Shown piece after piece: positions 33,340-42,038 of a DNA stretch of 51,883 bases. Made by a program: the position numbers and the translations under genes. The notes under the pieces were generated by a model, which saw nothing but the letters and a program-made list of their open reading frames with translations, made no database searches and had not been told where the DNA came from. Position 1 is the first letter of the stretch; the number at the start of each line of letters is the position of its first letter. This DNA comes from Bacillota bacterium (lineage in GTDB: Bacteria; Bacillota; Clostridia; Lachnospirales; Lachnospiraceae): NCBI GenBank assembly GCA_023423045.1, contig JAFAGA010000078.1, positions 1-51,883 on the forward strand, in the 5' to 3' direction.

Positions 33340-34359
33340 CTAAGCATAGATTTCAGGTGTCAATACAAGATCCGTCTCCGATTTCGCGTTTTCATACAGG
33401 AAGCATCTAACCTGGCGTTCTCCGACCTGATAGTTCCCGGGGTTCTCCCTGCCGCAGCGTTCCTGCGCCTTGGGACACCTGGACACGAAAGGACACATTG
33501 CCTGATCCCCTGCCAGGTCCGGAAGCTCTTCACTCGCATGAATTACCAGTTTCTCTTCCCGGAAGGGCTCCGGTGTGCTGGAGAGCAGCAATATGGTATA
33601 GGGATGGAGGGGCTGTCGGATTATCTCATCGATATCTCCCTGCTCCACACAGGTTCCCGCATACATAACCACCATCCGGTTTGCCATATATCTGGCGGAA
33701 GCAAGATTGTGGGTGATATAGAGATAGGTCAGCTGCTTCTTGTCCCGCAGCTCCAGCATCAGATTCATAATTTCTATCCCGATGGACACATCCAGCATGG
33801 AGGTCGGTTCATCCGCCACAATAATAGAGGGATTCACAGCAAGAGCACGGGCAATAACGATTCTCTGCCTCTGTCCGCCGGAGAGCTGATTCGGGTGCTT
33901 CTCCATAAAATCCTTAGCCGGCGTCAGCCCTACGGTCTCAAATAACTCCGTTACCCTTTTCCTTACCTCTTCCTTTGTAATTCCCTTATTGTGGATCTCA
34001 ACTGCCCGGCCCACAATATATCCGGTTTTATGAGCGGGGTTCAGCGAGCCGAAGGGGTCCTGGAATATCATCTGCACCTCTTTGCGGAAGCGGTTTGCAT
34101 CCTTCTTTCCCATGGGCCGCGCAATGTCCTCCCCGTTTACATAAATATGCCCTTCAGTGGCATCATATATCTTACAGAGCATTTTTGCAAGGGTAGATTT
34201 GCCGCAGCCGGATTCTCCCACCACCGCCAGAATTTCACCCTTTTTAATATCAAAGCTGACATCATTTACCGCTCTCAGGTATTCCTTACGAAATAATCCG
34301 CCCTTTCTTGGGAAGAATTTCTTGATATGTTCAAATTTTACGGCTGTTTCTGTCTTCAT
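33340..34359 (-). CDS. Opp/Dpp-type ABC transporter ATP-binding protein (OppF-like)
   Basis: 339 residues with Walker A G-E-S-G-C-G-K-S-T, ABC signature L-S-G-G-Q-R-Q-R and Walker B I-I-V-A-D-E-P, plus the C-terminal oligopeptide-transporter extension with a Cys-rich cluster (C-P-F-V-S-R-C-P-x7-C) seen in the iron-sulfur-binding members. The start at 34359 overlaps the oppD stop as ATGA, with GGGAGGGCGG upstream. Confidence 0.94.
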   Translation of the reverse strand: MKTETAVKFEHIKKFFPRKGGLFRKEYLRAVNDVSFDIKKGEILAVVGESGCGKSTLAKMLCKIYDATEGHIYVNGEDIARPMGKKDANRFRKEVQMIFQDPFGSLNPAHKTGYIVGRAVEIHNKGITKEEVRKRVTELFETVGLTPAKDFMEKHPNQLSGGQRQRIVIARALAVNPSIIVADEPTSMLDVSIGIEIMNLMLELRDKKQLTYLYITHNLASARYMANRMVVMYAGTCVEQGDIDEIIRQPLHPYTILLLSSTPEPFREEKLVIHASEELPDLAGDQAMCPFVSRCPKAQERCGRENPGNYQVGERQVRCFLYENAKSETDLVLTPEIYA

Positions 34360-35336
34360 ACTTCCGCCCTCCCATTCAGCAAATGATAGCAGGCACAATA
34401 GTGTCCCGCACCGACGGTTTTCAGCGTAGGGGAAGCATCCATACAATCCTTTTGTCTGGCAAAGCAGCGCTCATAGAAGAGACAGCCCTTGGGGGGTGTA
34501 ATTAAATCCGGCACGCTTCCTCCGATTCCCTTCAGCTTTTCCTTCGGACCGATCAGAGAGGGAAAGGCCTTTAATAATCCGTGGGTATAGGGATGTGCGG
34601 GTCCAGCAAGCATGTTTTTCACCGGTGAGATCTCCACCATACGTCCCGCATACATGATGGCAATCCGATCACACATCTCAAGCATTAAGGGCAGGTCGTG
34701 AGTGATAAACAATACGGAGAAGCCCATATTTTCCTTTAGTTCTTTGATTCTTCGAATAATATTATATTGAACCACCACGTCCAGCGCTGTGGTAGGCTCA
34801 TCAAAAATTACCAGCTCCGGCTTCAGCGCCAGTGCCATTGCGATTACTACCCTCTGTCTCATTCCGCCGGAGAGCTCATGGGGATAGGCTTTAATCCTGT
34901 TTTCATCGATATTCACCAATGCCAGCAGCTTTTTGGCACGCTGAACCGCTTCCTTTGCACTCACCTTTTCATGAGCCGTTATGGCATCTGCTAATTGACT
35001 TCCGATGGTTACCACCGGATTCAGATTATTCATGGCACTTTGCAATACCATAGAGGATTTCTCCCAGCGAAAGCTTCTAAGCTCTCCCTGATTAAATGCC
35101 AATATATTCTTACCGTTAAATTCTATGGTACCTTCCGCAACATTGGCGGCTCCTTTCAGCAATCTCATAATGGCAAAGGCAATCGTTGACTTTCCGCAGC
35201 CGGATTCACCGGCCAGCCCAAAGAATTCGCCTTTCCCGATATCAAAATTAACATCGGATACCGCCTGAACCTCTCCACGGTCCGCTTTATAGCGGATGCT
35301 TAGGTTTTTAACCGATAATAAAACTTTTTCTGGCAT
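34356..35336 (-). CDS. Opp/Dpp-type ABC transporter ATP-binding protein (OppD-like)
   Basis: 326 residues with Walker A G-E-S-G-C-G-K-S-T, signature L-S-G-G-M-R-Q-R, Walker B L-V-I-F-D-E-P and the C-terminal Cys cluster (C-L-F-Y-E-R-C-F-x5-C) of this subfamily. Forms a heterodimer with the OppF-like protein. The start at 35336 (MPEKVLL) fits the family N-terminus; frames continue upstream without a clear ribosome binding site. Confidence 0.93.
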   Translation of the reverse strand: MPEKVLLSVKNLSIRYKADRGEVQAVSDVNFDIGKGEFFGLAGESGCGKSTIAFAIMRLLKGAANVAEGTIEFNGKNILAFNQGELRSFRWEKSSMVLQSAMNNLNPVVTIGSQLADAITAHEKVSAKEAVQRAKKLLALVNIDENRIKAYPHELSGGMRQRVVIAMALALKPELVIFDEPTTALDVVVQYNIIRRIKELKENMGFSVLFITHDLPLMLEMCDRIAIMYAGRMVEISPVKNMLAGPAHPYTHGLLKAFPSLIGPKEKLKGIGGSVPDLITPPKGCLFYERCFARQKDCMDASPTLKTVGAGHYCACYHLLNGRAEV

Positions 35337-35421
35337 ACCATCGTTCCTTTCCTTTTTTATCATATCCCTGTATGCATGAATACACCTGCTCTCATGCAAT
35401 TAACGGCTTTTTGTGCCAGTC

Positions 35422-36309
35422 TTATATCTTGACGGCGCCTCCCCGGTCATTAGCGTAGATATCCAGGAAGGAATTCCCAATCAGCATAAACGAGAAGCCC
35501 AGCGTTGCGATACAGAGTCCCGGCGGCAGCATCCACCACCAGGCATTATAGATAATGGCGTTGTTCTCAAAGGAAATGGACAGCATCTGTCCCCAGCTTA
35601 TTAATGAGGGATCACCTAAGCCAAGGAAGCTAAGCGTGGCTTCCGTTAACATGGCTGCTGTAATTACCATTACCATATTGGCAGTAACGACCGGTATGAT
35701 GTTAGGCAGGATTTCCTTGAACATAATCTCAAGAGATCCCATACCCTGGGCCTTTGCTGCGTCCACATACTCCCGCTTCGCTTCGGAAAGGGTCTGGGAG
35801 CGGATACTTCTGGCCATCCAAAGCCAGCTCAGAGCTCCGATTATAATAATCAAATTCAGAATGCCCATGCTTGGCAGGAACGCTGCCAGTACAATCATAA
35901 ATGCCAGAGTGGGCACTACCAGGAATACATCCACCACGCGCATCAGAATCTCTCCGGTACGTCCTCCTTTATAGCCGGCCAGCAGTCCTACAAAAACACC
36001 GATAAAGCTGGTTAAAAGTCCGGCCAGTATTCCGACTGACAGGGTAACTCTGGTGCCATATACCACCTGAGAGAAAACATCCTGACCATAGCTGTTGACA
36101 CCCAGCAAATGTTTAATGGAAGGCTTTTCCCAGGGTATAAAATTGATCTCCTTAGGATTATAGGGGGCTATCACCGGTGCAAATATAGCGATCAGAGTAA
36201 ATATCGCAAGGATACCGATGCCGATCTTTGCTTTCCGGTTACTCAGAATATACTTCTCAAAGAGCAGGTAACCGTCCGATTTAGGCTGTTGCTTCTTCTG
36301 TTGTCTCAA
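35422..36309 (-). CDS. Opp/Dpp-type ABC transporter permease (OppC-like)
   Basis: 295 residues with six membrane helices and the permease loop E-A-x3-G (E-Y-V-D-A-A-K-A-Q-G-M-G) ahead of I-L-P-N-I. The N-terminal OppC-N domain is short and begins after a basic Gln/Lys-rich stretch. It lies 15 bp after oppB. Confidence 0.94.
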   Translation of the reverse strand: MRQQKKQQPKSDGYLLFEKYILSNRKAKIGIGILAIFTLIAIFAPVIAPYNPKEINFIPWEKPSIKHLLGVNSYGQDVFSQVVYGTRVTLSVGILAGLLTSFIGVFVGLLAGYKGGRTGEILMRVVDVFLVVPTLAFMIVLAAFLPSMGILNLIIIIGALSWLWMARSIRSQTLSEAKREYVDAAKAQGMGSLEIMFKEILPNIIPVVTANMVMVITAAMLTEATLSFLGLGDPSLISWGQMLSISFENNAIIYNAWWWMLPPGLCIATLGFSFMLIGNSFLDIYANDRGGAVKI

Positions 36310-36324
36310 CGATATTCCTCCTTT

Positions 36325-37311
36325 CTATGAGAGTGAAACTCTTGGATCGATCAGGGGATAGATCAGATCGGCAATAAAGTTCATTCCGACCACCGATACG
36401 GCAATAATGGCAAAGCAGCCCTGAATCAGCGGATAGTCATGACTTAATATGGCATTCATAATGGTCAGCCCAATCCCAGGATAGGAGAATATCATCTCCG
36501 TGGCAATCGCTCCTCCCACCGCCTGTCCAAGGCTCAGCATCAATCCGGTAAAGGAGGGAAGAAGGGCATTTCTAAGGGCATATTTTCCGAGAATTCTTCC
36601 TCTGGACAATCCTTTTGCCTGGGCAAGAACAATATAATCCTCCGAGAACACCTGCAGGATATTGCTTCGCATCATAATCATTCTGCCTGCCAGGGATACG
36701 ATTACCAGGGATAGAATGGGCAGAAATGCATGATAGGCAATATTTAATATCATTCCGCCCCAGGTTTCAAACTTGGCACCCGGAGTCATCGCATGACCCA
36801 TGGGAAACAAATCCGCATAGTAGCCCAACCCCATTACAATCAGCATTCCCACCCAGAAATAGGGGATCGATTGTATATAGAAAGCTCCTCCCACAATTAC
36901 ATTGTCAAATAAGGAGCCTTTCTTCACCGCAGCTATGGTGCCCAGTATCCAGGCAATGGCAAAGGAAATCAGAATGGAGATTACCACGATCAGCAAGGTC
37001 CAGGGCATGGCCCGTACTATGATATCCTTTACGGGAACCGGGAAATTCTTATAGGATATGCCCAGATTCCCCTGCATCAGCTCTTTCAGATATATGACAT
37101 ATTGCTCCGGCACACTTTTATCCAGACCAAACTCTTCCTTGATGGTCTGGGCATATTCCAGGGAGCCCATGGCCGTCTGGGAAGCCAGATAATCTGCCGG
37201 GTTACCCCCCATCATACGGGGCAGCATAAAATTTACGGTGAGAGCAATCCAAAGGGTAAATATCGCACTTAAAAACCTTTTTAACACATAATTTAAACTA
37301 ATTCCTCTCAA
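36325..37311 (-). CDS. Opp/Dpp-type ABC transporter permease (OppB-like)
   Basis: 328 residues, six membrane helices, the typical first helix followed by N-F-M-L-P-R-M-M-G-G-N-P and the coupling loop D-Y-I-V-L-A-Q-A-K-G-L. It is separated from the binding-protein gene by 95 bp with a hairpin. Confidence 0.94.
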   Translation of the reverse strand: MRGISLNYVLKRFLSAIFTLWIALTVNFMLPRMMGGNPADYLASQTAMGSLEYAQTIKEEFGLDKSVPEQYVIYLKELMQGNLGISYKNFPVPVKDIIVRAMPWTLLIVVISILISFAIAWILGTIAAVKKGSLFDNVIVGGAFYIQSIPYFWVGMLIVMGLGYYADLFPMGHAMTPGAKFETWGGMILNIAYHAFLPILSLVIVSLAGRMIMMRSNILQVFSEDYIVLAQAKGLSRGRILGKYALRNALLPSFTGLMLSLGQAVGGAIATEMIFSYPGIGLTIMNAILSHDYPLIQGCFAIIAVSVVGMNFIADLIYPLIDPRVSLS

Positions 37312-37344
37312 TGTATCACCATCCGTTTCTATTATTTGGCTTTG

Positions 37345-37380
37345 AAAAGGTGTTCCGGACCTGCTACAGTCCGGAACACC
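37345..37380 (-). terminator. Intercistronic terminator between the binding protein and permease genes
   Basis: A perfect 12-bp stem (37349-37360 with 37369-37380, 8-nt loop) followed on the minus strand by TTTTC. Partial termination here would give more binding protein than permease mRNA, a known pattern in ABC operons. Confidence 0.75.
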
Positions 37381-37405
37381 AAAGCTATGGTAAATACGCG
37401 GATTA

Positions 37406-39109
37406 TTACTGGGCCGGCCGCAGGTTCACTAAATTTATGTTGCTGTTAATCGGGGCCTCCGCATCGGTCCAGCCTATCAAATTCTTTCCGTCATAATAAG
37501 GGATATGACCGCTGGAATTATACATCGGCAGGAACACATAGTCCTTTGCAAGTAAATCCTGTATTTTATAGAAAACTTCTTTTCGTTTTGCTTCATCCAC
37601 TTCATTTGCTACCTCGTCAAGCAGCGCGTCCATCTCCTCACTCCGATAGCGGAAGTAATTTAAGCCGGGAGTTGCATGTCCCACAGGTGCCGTCATATTA
37701 GAATTAAAGCAGGTGTTCAGTGCCGCATAGGGATCCGGAGGGAAGGAAATTCCCATCTGAAGCAAATCATACTCTCCTGTCTGCGCCAATTCTGTCAGTT
37801 CCGGCCAGGTTGCAAGCTTGGGAATAATTTCAATGCCGAGGTTCAGCAGCCACTGCTGTATCATTCCTGCTTCCATCTGCTGAGCAGGTGCTCCGGATGC
37901 ATTGTGATAGGTGAAGGATAAGCGCTTTCCGTTCTTTTCATAGATTCCGTCCTTGCCTTTTGCATATCCGGCTTCTTCCAGCACAGCCTTAGCCCCTTCC
38001 AGATCAAAGGTCAGCGAATTCTTCGCATTCTCATTGACATCATCTCCGAAGAGATCCGGCAGCCATCCGATGCTGGTCGGCAGTACGCCATTATATTCGC
38101 CCTTTGCTATTAAATCGCTCTGGTTAATCGCCATTGCCATTGCTTTTCTTACTGCAACATCAGCAAGCAGCTCATTTCCATGATTCATTAATACACTGAA
38201 GTTGCCAAGTCCTGCAAATACATCCATTTTGGCATATTCCTTCGTATTAAATTCAGGAATACTTGACATCGCCATGGTTCCGAAGGTGCAGTCAATCTCG
38301 CCCTTTAACAGGCCTAAGGTACAATTAGGTGCAGTATTGTACATGGTAATAAGCATACCATCCACCTTGGGAGCACCTCTCCAGTAATCCTTATTCGCAT
38401 CCAGTGTGATGGAGGTTCCGGTAACGTATTCTTTGAAGATGAATGGACCGGTACCAACGGGATCTTCATTGATATAGTTGGCAGCATCTTCTTTTTCCCA
38501 TATATGCTTGGGAACAATGAGAATTTGTGACAGATACTCGGGCAGGGATACCAAAGGCTCTGATAAGGTGAAGACCACCTTGCTTCCTTCCGCCCTTACA
38601 TCGGTTAAGGTGTTCCACAAACCAAACTTATCATAAGCAGGAACGATTTTAATTATCCCCATAGTATACTCCACGTCCTCTGCTGTAAGAGGCTGCCCAT
38701 CCTGCCACTTGATGTTCTCGTTCATGGTAAAGGTAAGTTCCGTCTTATCTGCATTCCAGGTATAATCCAGCGCCAGGGCAGGCTCCAGGGTACCTTTCTT
38801 TTCATTAAACAGCATGAGCGGCTCATAGATTATCTTCAGCAAATTTGTGTAGGTACCCGAGGTAGCAAGGGGATTTTTATTCGCCATCTGGGTATCAACA
38901 ATATACTCTCCGACCCGGATGATTCCTCCGGTAGCTTCCCCCGCCGGTGTCCCTTCCTTCGCCTGTTCCCCTTGTTCCTGTCCCGCAGGCTCCTGAGTGT
39001 TCTCCTTTACAGGCGTGCCGTCACTGCCGACTGCCGGCGGTTTTCCGCATGCCGTACCCAGCAGCGCCGTTACCAGTAATAGAGATAAGAGTTTCGTAAT
39101 TTTTTTCAT
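37406..39109 (-). CDS. Solute-binding lipoprotein, family 5 (SBP_bac_5)
   Basis: 567-residue extracellular lipoprotein. The signal peptide ends in the lipobox L-L-G-T-A-C (Cys21), followed by a linker rich in Gly, Glu and Gln. The body matches family 5 binding proteins (Y-E-P-L-M-L-F, W-x-D-G-x-P-L-T-A-E-D-V). Although family 5 is best known for peptides, several clostridial and Thermotoga members bind oligosaccharides; neighbouring sulfatases make a sulfated glycan likely. AAGGAGGA precedes the ATG. First gene of the transport-sulfatase operon. Confidence 0.94.
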   Translation of the reverse strand: MKKITKLLSLLLVTALLGTACGKPPAVGSDGTPVKENTQEPAGQEQGEQAKEGTPAGEATGGIIRVGEYIVDTQMANKNPLATSGTYTNLLKIIYEPLMLFNEKKGTLEPALALDYTWNADKTELTFTMNENIKWQDGQPLTAEDVEYTMGIIKIVPAYDKFGLWNTLTDVRAEGSKVVFTLSEPLVSLPEYLSQILIVPKHIWEKEDAANYINEDPVGTGPFIFKEYVTGTSITLDANKDYWRGAPKVDGMLITMYNTAPNCTLGLLKGEIDCTFGTMAMSSIPEFNTKEYAKMDVFAGLGNFSVLMNHGNELLADVAVRKAMAMAINQSDLIAKGEYNGVLPTSIGWLPDLFGDDVNENAKNSLTFDLEGAKAVLEEAGYAKGKDGIYEKNGKRLSFTYHNASGAPAQQMEAGMIQQWLLNLGIEIIPKLATWPELTELAQTGEYDLLQMGISFPPDPYAALNTCFNSNMTAPVGHATPGLNYFRYRSEEMDALLDEVANEVDEAKRKEVFYKIQDLLAKDYVFLPMYNSSGHIPYYDGKNLIGWTDAEAPINSNINLVNLRPAQ

Positions 39110-39164
39110 TTTCTGGTTCCTCCTTAATCTTTTTGATCACAGCAGCTTTTCTTCTGTTATTCGT

Positions 39165-39192
39165 ATTATACAGAATATTGACCTCAGGCCAA
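39165..39192 (-). promoter_or_regulatory. Promoter of the transporter-sulfatase operon
   Basis: On the minus strand TTGGCC (39192-39187) and TATAAT (39170-39165) with a 16-bp spacer; the leader to the start at 39109 is about 50 nt. The poor -35 is in keeping with activator control by the divergent YesN-type regulator. The remaining sequence to 39370 is AT-rich with no recognised motif. Confidence 0.5.
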
Positions 39193-39370
39193 CATGCAAT
39201 ATATTAAAATTAATTTGTACTTTGTTCACTTTTATGATATTTTAAAGTTGGCTGGGGTGCCAAAAACATCCGAGTTGTCATTTTAATTGATTAGTCAAAG
39301 CGGTAGAGGCAATTGTTTGTGTAACTTTTACAAATACATTTGGGACAGTGATATTTCAGGAGGTCGGGAC

Positions 39371-40096
39371 ATGTATCGAATCGTAATAATTGATGATGAA
39401 CCCTGGGTAGGGGCTGTGTTAATGGAAAATATCGACTGGAGCCGTCTGGGGTTCCAGATAGCAGGCTTATACACACGACCCGGAGAAGCGCTCCGATCCA
39501 TTTGTGAAATTAATCCGGAGATTGTCATTACCGATATTTCCATGCCCATGATAAACGGACTTGATTTAATCAAGAGAGCGAAGGCCGACGGATGCACCAG
39601 CCGTTTTGTCATATTAACCGCCTATAAGGATTTTGATTATGCCAAACAGGCCATCTCCCTGGATGTGGAGGACTACTGCCTGAAGCCGATTGAGATCAAC
39701 GAAACCCTAGCCCTGTTCCAGCGTTTAAAGGACAAGCTGGACGCGGAGCATGTGGATGAAATCGATGAGCTGCCCACAACCCGGTTTGAGGAAATACTGG
39801 AGTACATACATGAGCATATGAACGAACGCCTGTCCCTGCAGGATATCAGTGACCGCTTTTATATTAACCGCAACTACATCTGTAACCTTTTCAAAAAGCA
39901 CCAAAACACCACCTTCTCTCAATATCTCACGGAAAAGCGGCTGAACCGGGCGAAGCACCTTCTAACCGGCACCGGCCTTTCCCTGGCGGAAATTGCGGAT
40001 AAGGTCGGTTTTAAAGATGAATTTTATTTTAACAAGGTGTTCAAAAAAAGCGAAAGCATTTCACCGGGCCTATACCGGAAGCTGAATAAAATCTAA
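39371..40096 (+). CDS. YesN-type response regulator with AraC DNA-binding domain
   Basis: 241 residues: receiver domain with Asp55 in V-I-T-D-I-S-M-P-M, acidic pair D-D-E at 8-10, and a C-terminal AraC double helix-turn-helix (~140-240; I-N-R-N-Y-I-C-N-L-F-K-K and V-G-F-K-D-E-F-Y-F-N-K-V-F). Unlike many YesN proteins it has almost no middle region. AGGAGGT lies 6 nt before ATG 39371. It is divergent from the importer operon, and 12 bp ahead of its kinase. Confidence 0.94.
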   Translation: MYRIVIIDDEPWVGAVLMENIDWSRLGFQIAGLYTRPGEALRSICEINPEIVITDISMPMINGLDLIKRAKADGCTSRFVILTAYKDFDYAKQAISLDVEDYCLKPIEINETLALFQRLKDKLDAEHVDEIDELPTTRFEEILEYIHEHMNERLSLQDISDRFYINRNYICNLFKKHQNTTFSQYLTEKRLNRAKHLLTGTGLSLAEIADKVGFKDEFYFNKVFKKSESISPGLYRKLNKI

Positions 40097-40108
40097 GGGG
40101 AGGAAGCC

Positions 40109-41854
40109 ATGATAGGAAAAACACGCAGTATTATAAAAACCTTTACCAAACTTTTTATCGTTTCCCTGGCAGCCTTCAGCCTTCTTCTGCTTCTATTCGC
40201 CATCTGGTTTACTCTAAGCGCCAAGGAGGCTTCCCGGGAATATCTTGACAGCAATCTGACCAAAATCTCACAAACTCTGAATGAATATTTCTACAATATT
40301 GAAAAAATAGGCTTTGGACTTTCCACCAATTGGTCCTTTGCCAATTTGTACAACAATGCTGCCGATTCAGATAAATTCTCCAATATGGAAAATGCCTACC
40401 AGTTTTCAAATTTTATATGCAGCTATAATACCGGAATTACGGATATTATGGTGGTGGATATCAACGGTATTGCCAGAAGTTATTTTGCGGGAATCAATTA
40501 TAATATCATTAAGGATATTCCGGAGCAGACCATATTCGTGGATGAGAGCAATTTAGAACGGCGTATCTTCTTTTTCGCCGAGGACAGTATCTGGAATGAG
40601 GATTATTTTGTATATTGTGTTCCCATCTTCAGCCTGGAGGACAGCATGACCAACCTGAGAAAGGTGGCTACCGGGGTGTTGCTCTGCAATAAAAAGCAGC
40701 TGAAGCAAATTCTTGGCTACGACCAGTCCTTGTCTACCGAGTATTATGCCCTATATTATGCAGACCAGTATGTCACCTCCAACCGGAAGGACAGCGGAAG
40801 CTTTGACATTCCGGGAAATGCTTTGAAAAACTCTTTTCCCCTGGCCTATGATAAGCTCTCCGTAAACGGGATCCACATTCCGCTCTCCCTTAAGAATAAT
40901 TTATCCTCCCTGCTCATATTCGGTCTCATCCTATTATTCCTGTTGGTTGTCATGCTTTTGCTCATCGCTTATCATGTCCGAATCTGTATTACACGTCCAA
41001 TCGGGCAGGTAAAAACACAGCTTTTCAATTTTAACAGCGGTGACTTGAATAAACGAATCGATCTGACCCATATTGATGAAATAGATGAAATTATTATTGA
41101 TATGAATCATATGATCGAAGAGATCAAGGTCATTACCAAGAAGATATTTATTACCCAGGATACCCTGTATGAGACGGAGCTGCGCAAAAAGGAAGCCGAG
41201 CTCTACGCACTCCAAAGCCAGATTAATCCCCACTTCCTCTACAACACACTTCAGTGTATCAGCGGGCTTGCCGCATTAAAGCGCTTTCAGGATATTAACG
41301 AGGTGGCCCTGTCCATGTCGGACGTCTTCAAATACTCTATAAAACCCGGGGAATTTGTTACCTGCGTGGAGGAAATTCGTATTATTTACAAGTATCTTTC
41401 CATCTATAAAATTCGCTTCGATGGAAATCTGAACTATGAGATTGATATTGCAGACGATATATTGGACTGCCCCATGGTAAAGATGATTATTCAGCCCACG
41501 GTGGAAAATGCTATGATTCACGGCTTTGTGAATACGGATAAAAAGCCTATGATCCATATTATCGGAAGAGTTCAGGAAGGAAATATCCTGTTCCGCATCA
41601 TCGACAACGGCACGGGGATTTCCCACGAAAAGTTGTCCGTTATAAAGACTCTGCTGGAACGCAGCTTTTCCGATTCCATTAAAGATCAGACCTCCTTCGG
41701 CCTGGGTCTCTATAATATTAACCGCCGGATTCGTCTGGTCTATGGGGATGATTACGGCATCAGCCTCTTCAGTAATCCCAACGGGACAGAAGTAGACATC
41801 CTGATTCCCATGGAAATACCCGCAAGTAGTTTAAACACTATCCCCGCTGTATGA
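40109..41854 (+). CDS. YesM-type sensor histidine kinase
   Basis: 581 residues: first membrane helix ~11-35, extracytoplasmic sensor of ~230 residues, second helix ~265-292, HAMP domain, then the His_kinase motif S-Q-I-N-P-H-F-L-Y-N-T-L with His375 and a HATPase domain with D-N-G-T-G-I and G-L-G-L-Y-N-I. YesM/YesN pairs usually respond to extracellular glycans and switch on the neighbouring importer, as inferred here. Confidence 0.95.
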   Translation: MIGKTRSIIKTFTKLFIVSLAAFSLLLLLFAIWFTLSAKEASREYLDSNLTKISQTLNEYFYNIEKIGFGLSTNWSFANLYNNAADSDKFSNMENAYQFSNFICSYNTGITDIMVVDINGIARSYFAGINYNIIKDIPEQTIFVDESNLERRIFFFAEDSIWNEDYFVYCVPIFSLEDSMTNLRKVATGVLLCNKKQLKQILGYDQSLSTEYYALYYADQYVTSNRKDSGSFDIPGNALKNSFPLAYDKLSVNGIHIPLSLKNNLSSLLIFGLILLFLLVVMLLLIAYHVRICITRPIGQVKTQLFNFNSGDLNKRIDLTHIDEIDEIIIDMNHMIEEIKVITKKIFITQDTLYETELRKKEAELYALQSQINPHFLYNTLQCISGLAALKRFQDINEVALSMSDVFKYSIKPGEFVTCVEEIRIIYKYLSIYKIRFDGNLNYEIDIADDILDCPMVKMIIQPTVENAMIHGFVNTDKKPMIHIIGRVQEGNILFRIIDNGTGISHEKLSVIKTLLERSFSDSIKDQTSFGLGLYNINRRIRLVYGDDYGISLFSNPNGTEVDILIPMEIPASSLNTIPAV

Positions 41855-41882
41855 CTTTTGATATATTTAATGGAGGTCCTTT

Positions 41883-42038
41883 ATGATTTCAAGATCAAGA
41901 TTAAAACGATTAATATGCGGTCTGTTAAAGCATGGATTGGCCTTTCTCCTGTACCTTGTCATTCTTGTAGTTCTGGATTTTATTATGGGAATTGGACTTA
42001 AAGATCCATGGGATAAGTTTAACCGGCGTTCAAGGTAA
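41883..42038 (+). CDS. 51-residue single-pass membrane protein
   Basis: A short open frame starting at ATG 41883 with the strong ribosome binding site GGAGGT at 41872-41877 (5-nt spacing). The product has a basic N-terminus (R-S-R-L-K-R-L), one hydrophobic helix (~17-38) and a polar tail D-P-W-D-K-F-N-R-R-S-R. No family recognised. It lies 28 bp after the YesM gene on the same strand and overlaps the 3' end of the FHA gene by 20 bp in convergent orientation. Supported by the ribosome binding site, charge layout and clean stop; not by homology. Confidence 0.65.
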   Translation: MISRSRLKRLICGLLKHGLAFLLYLVILVVLDFIMGIGLKDPWDKFNRRSR

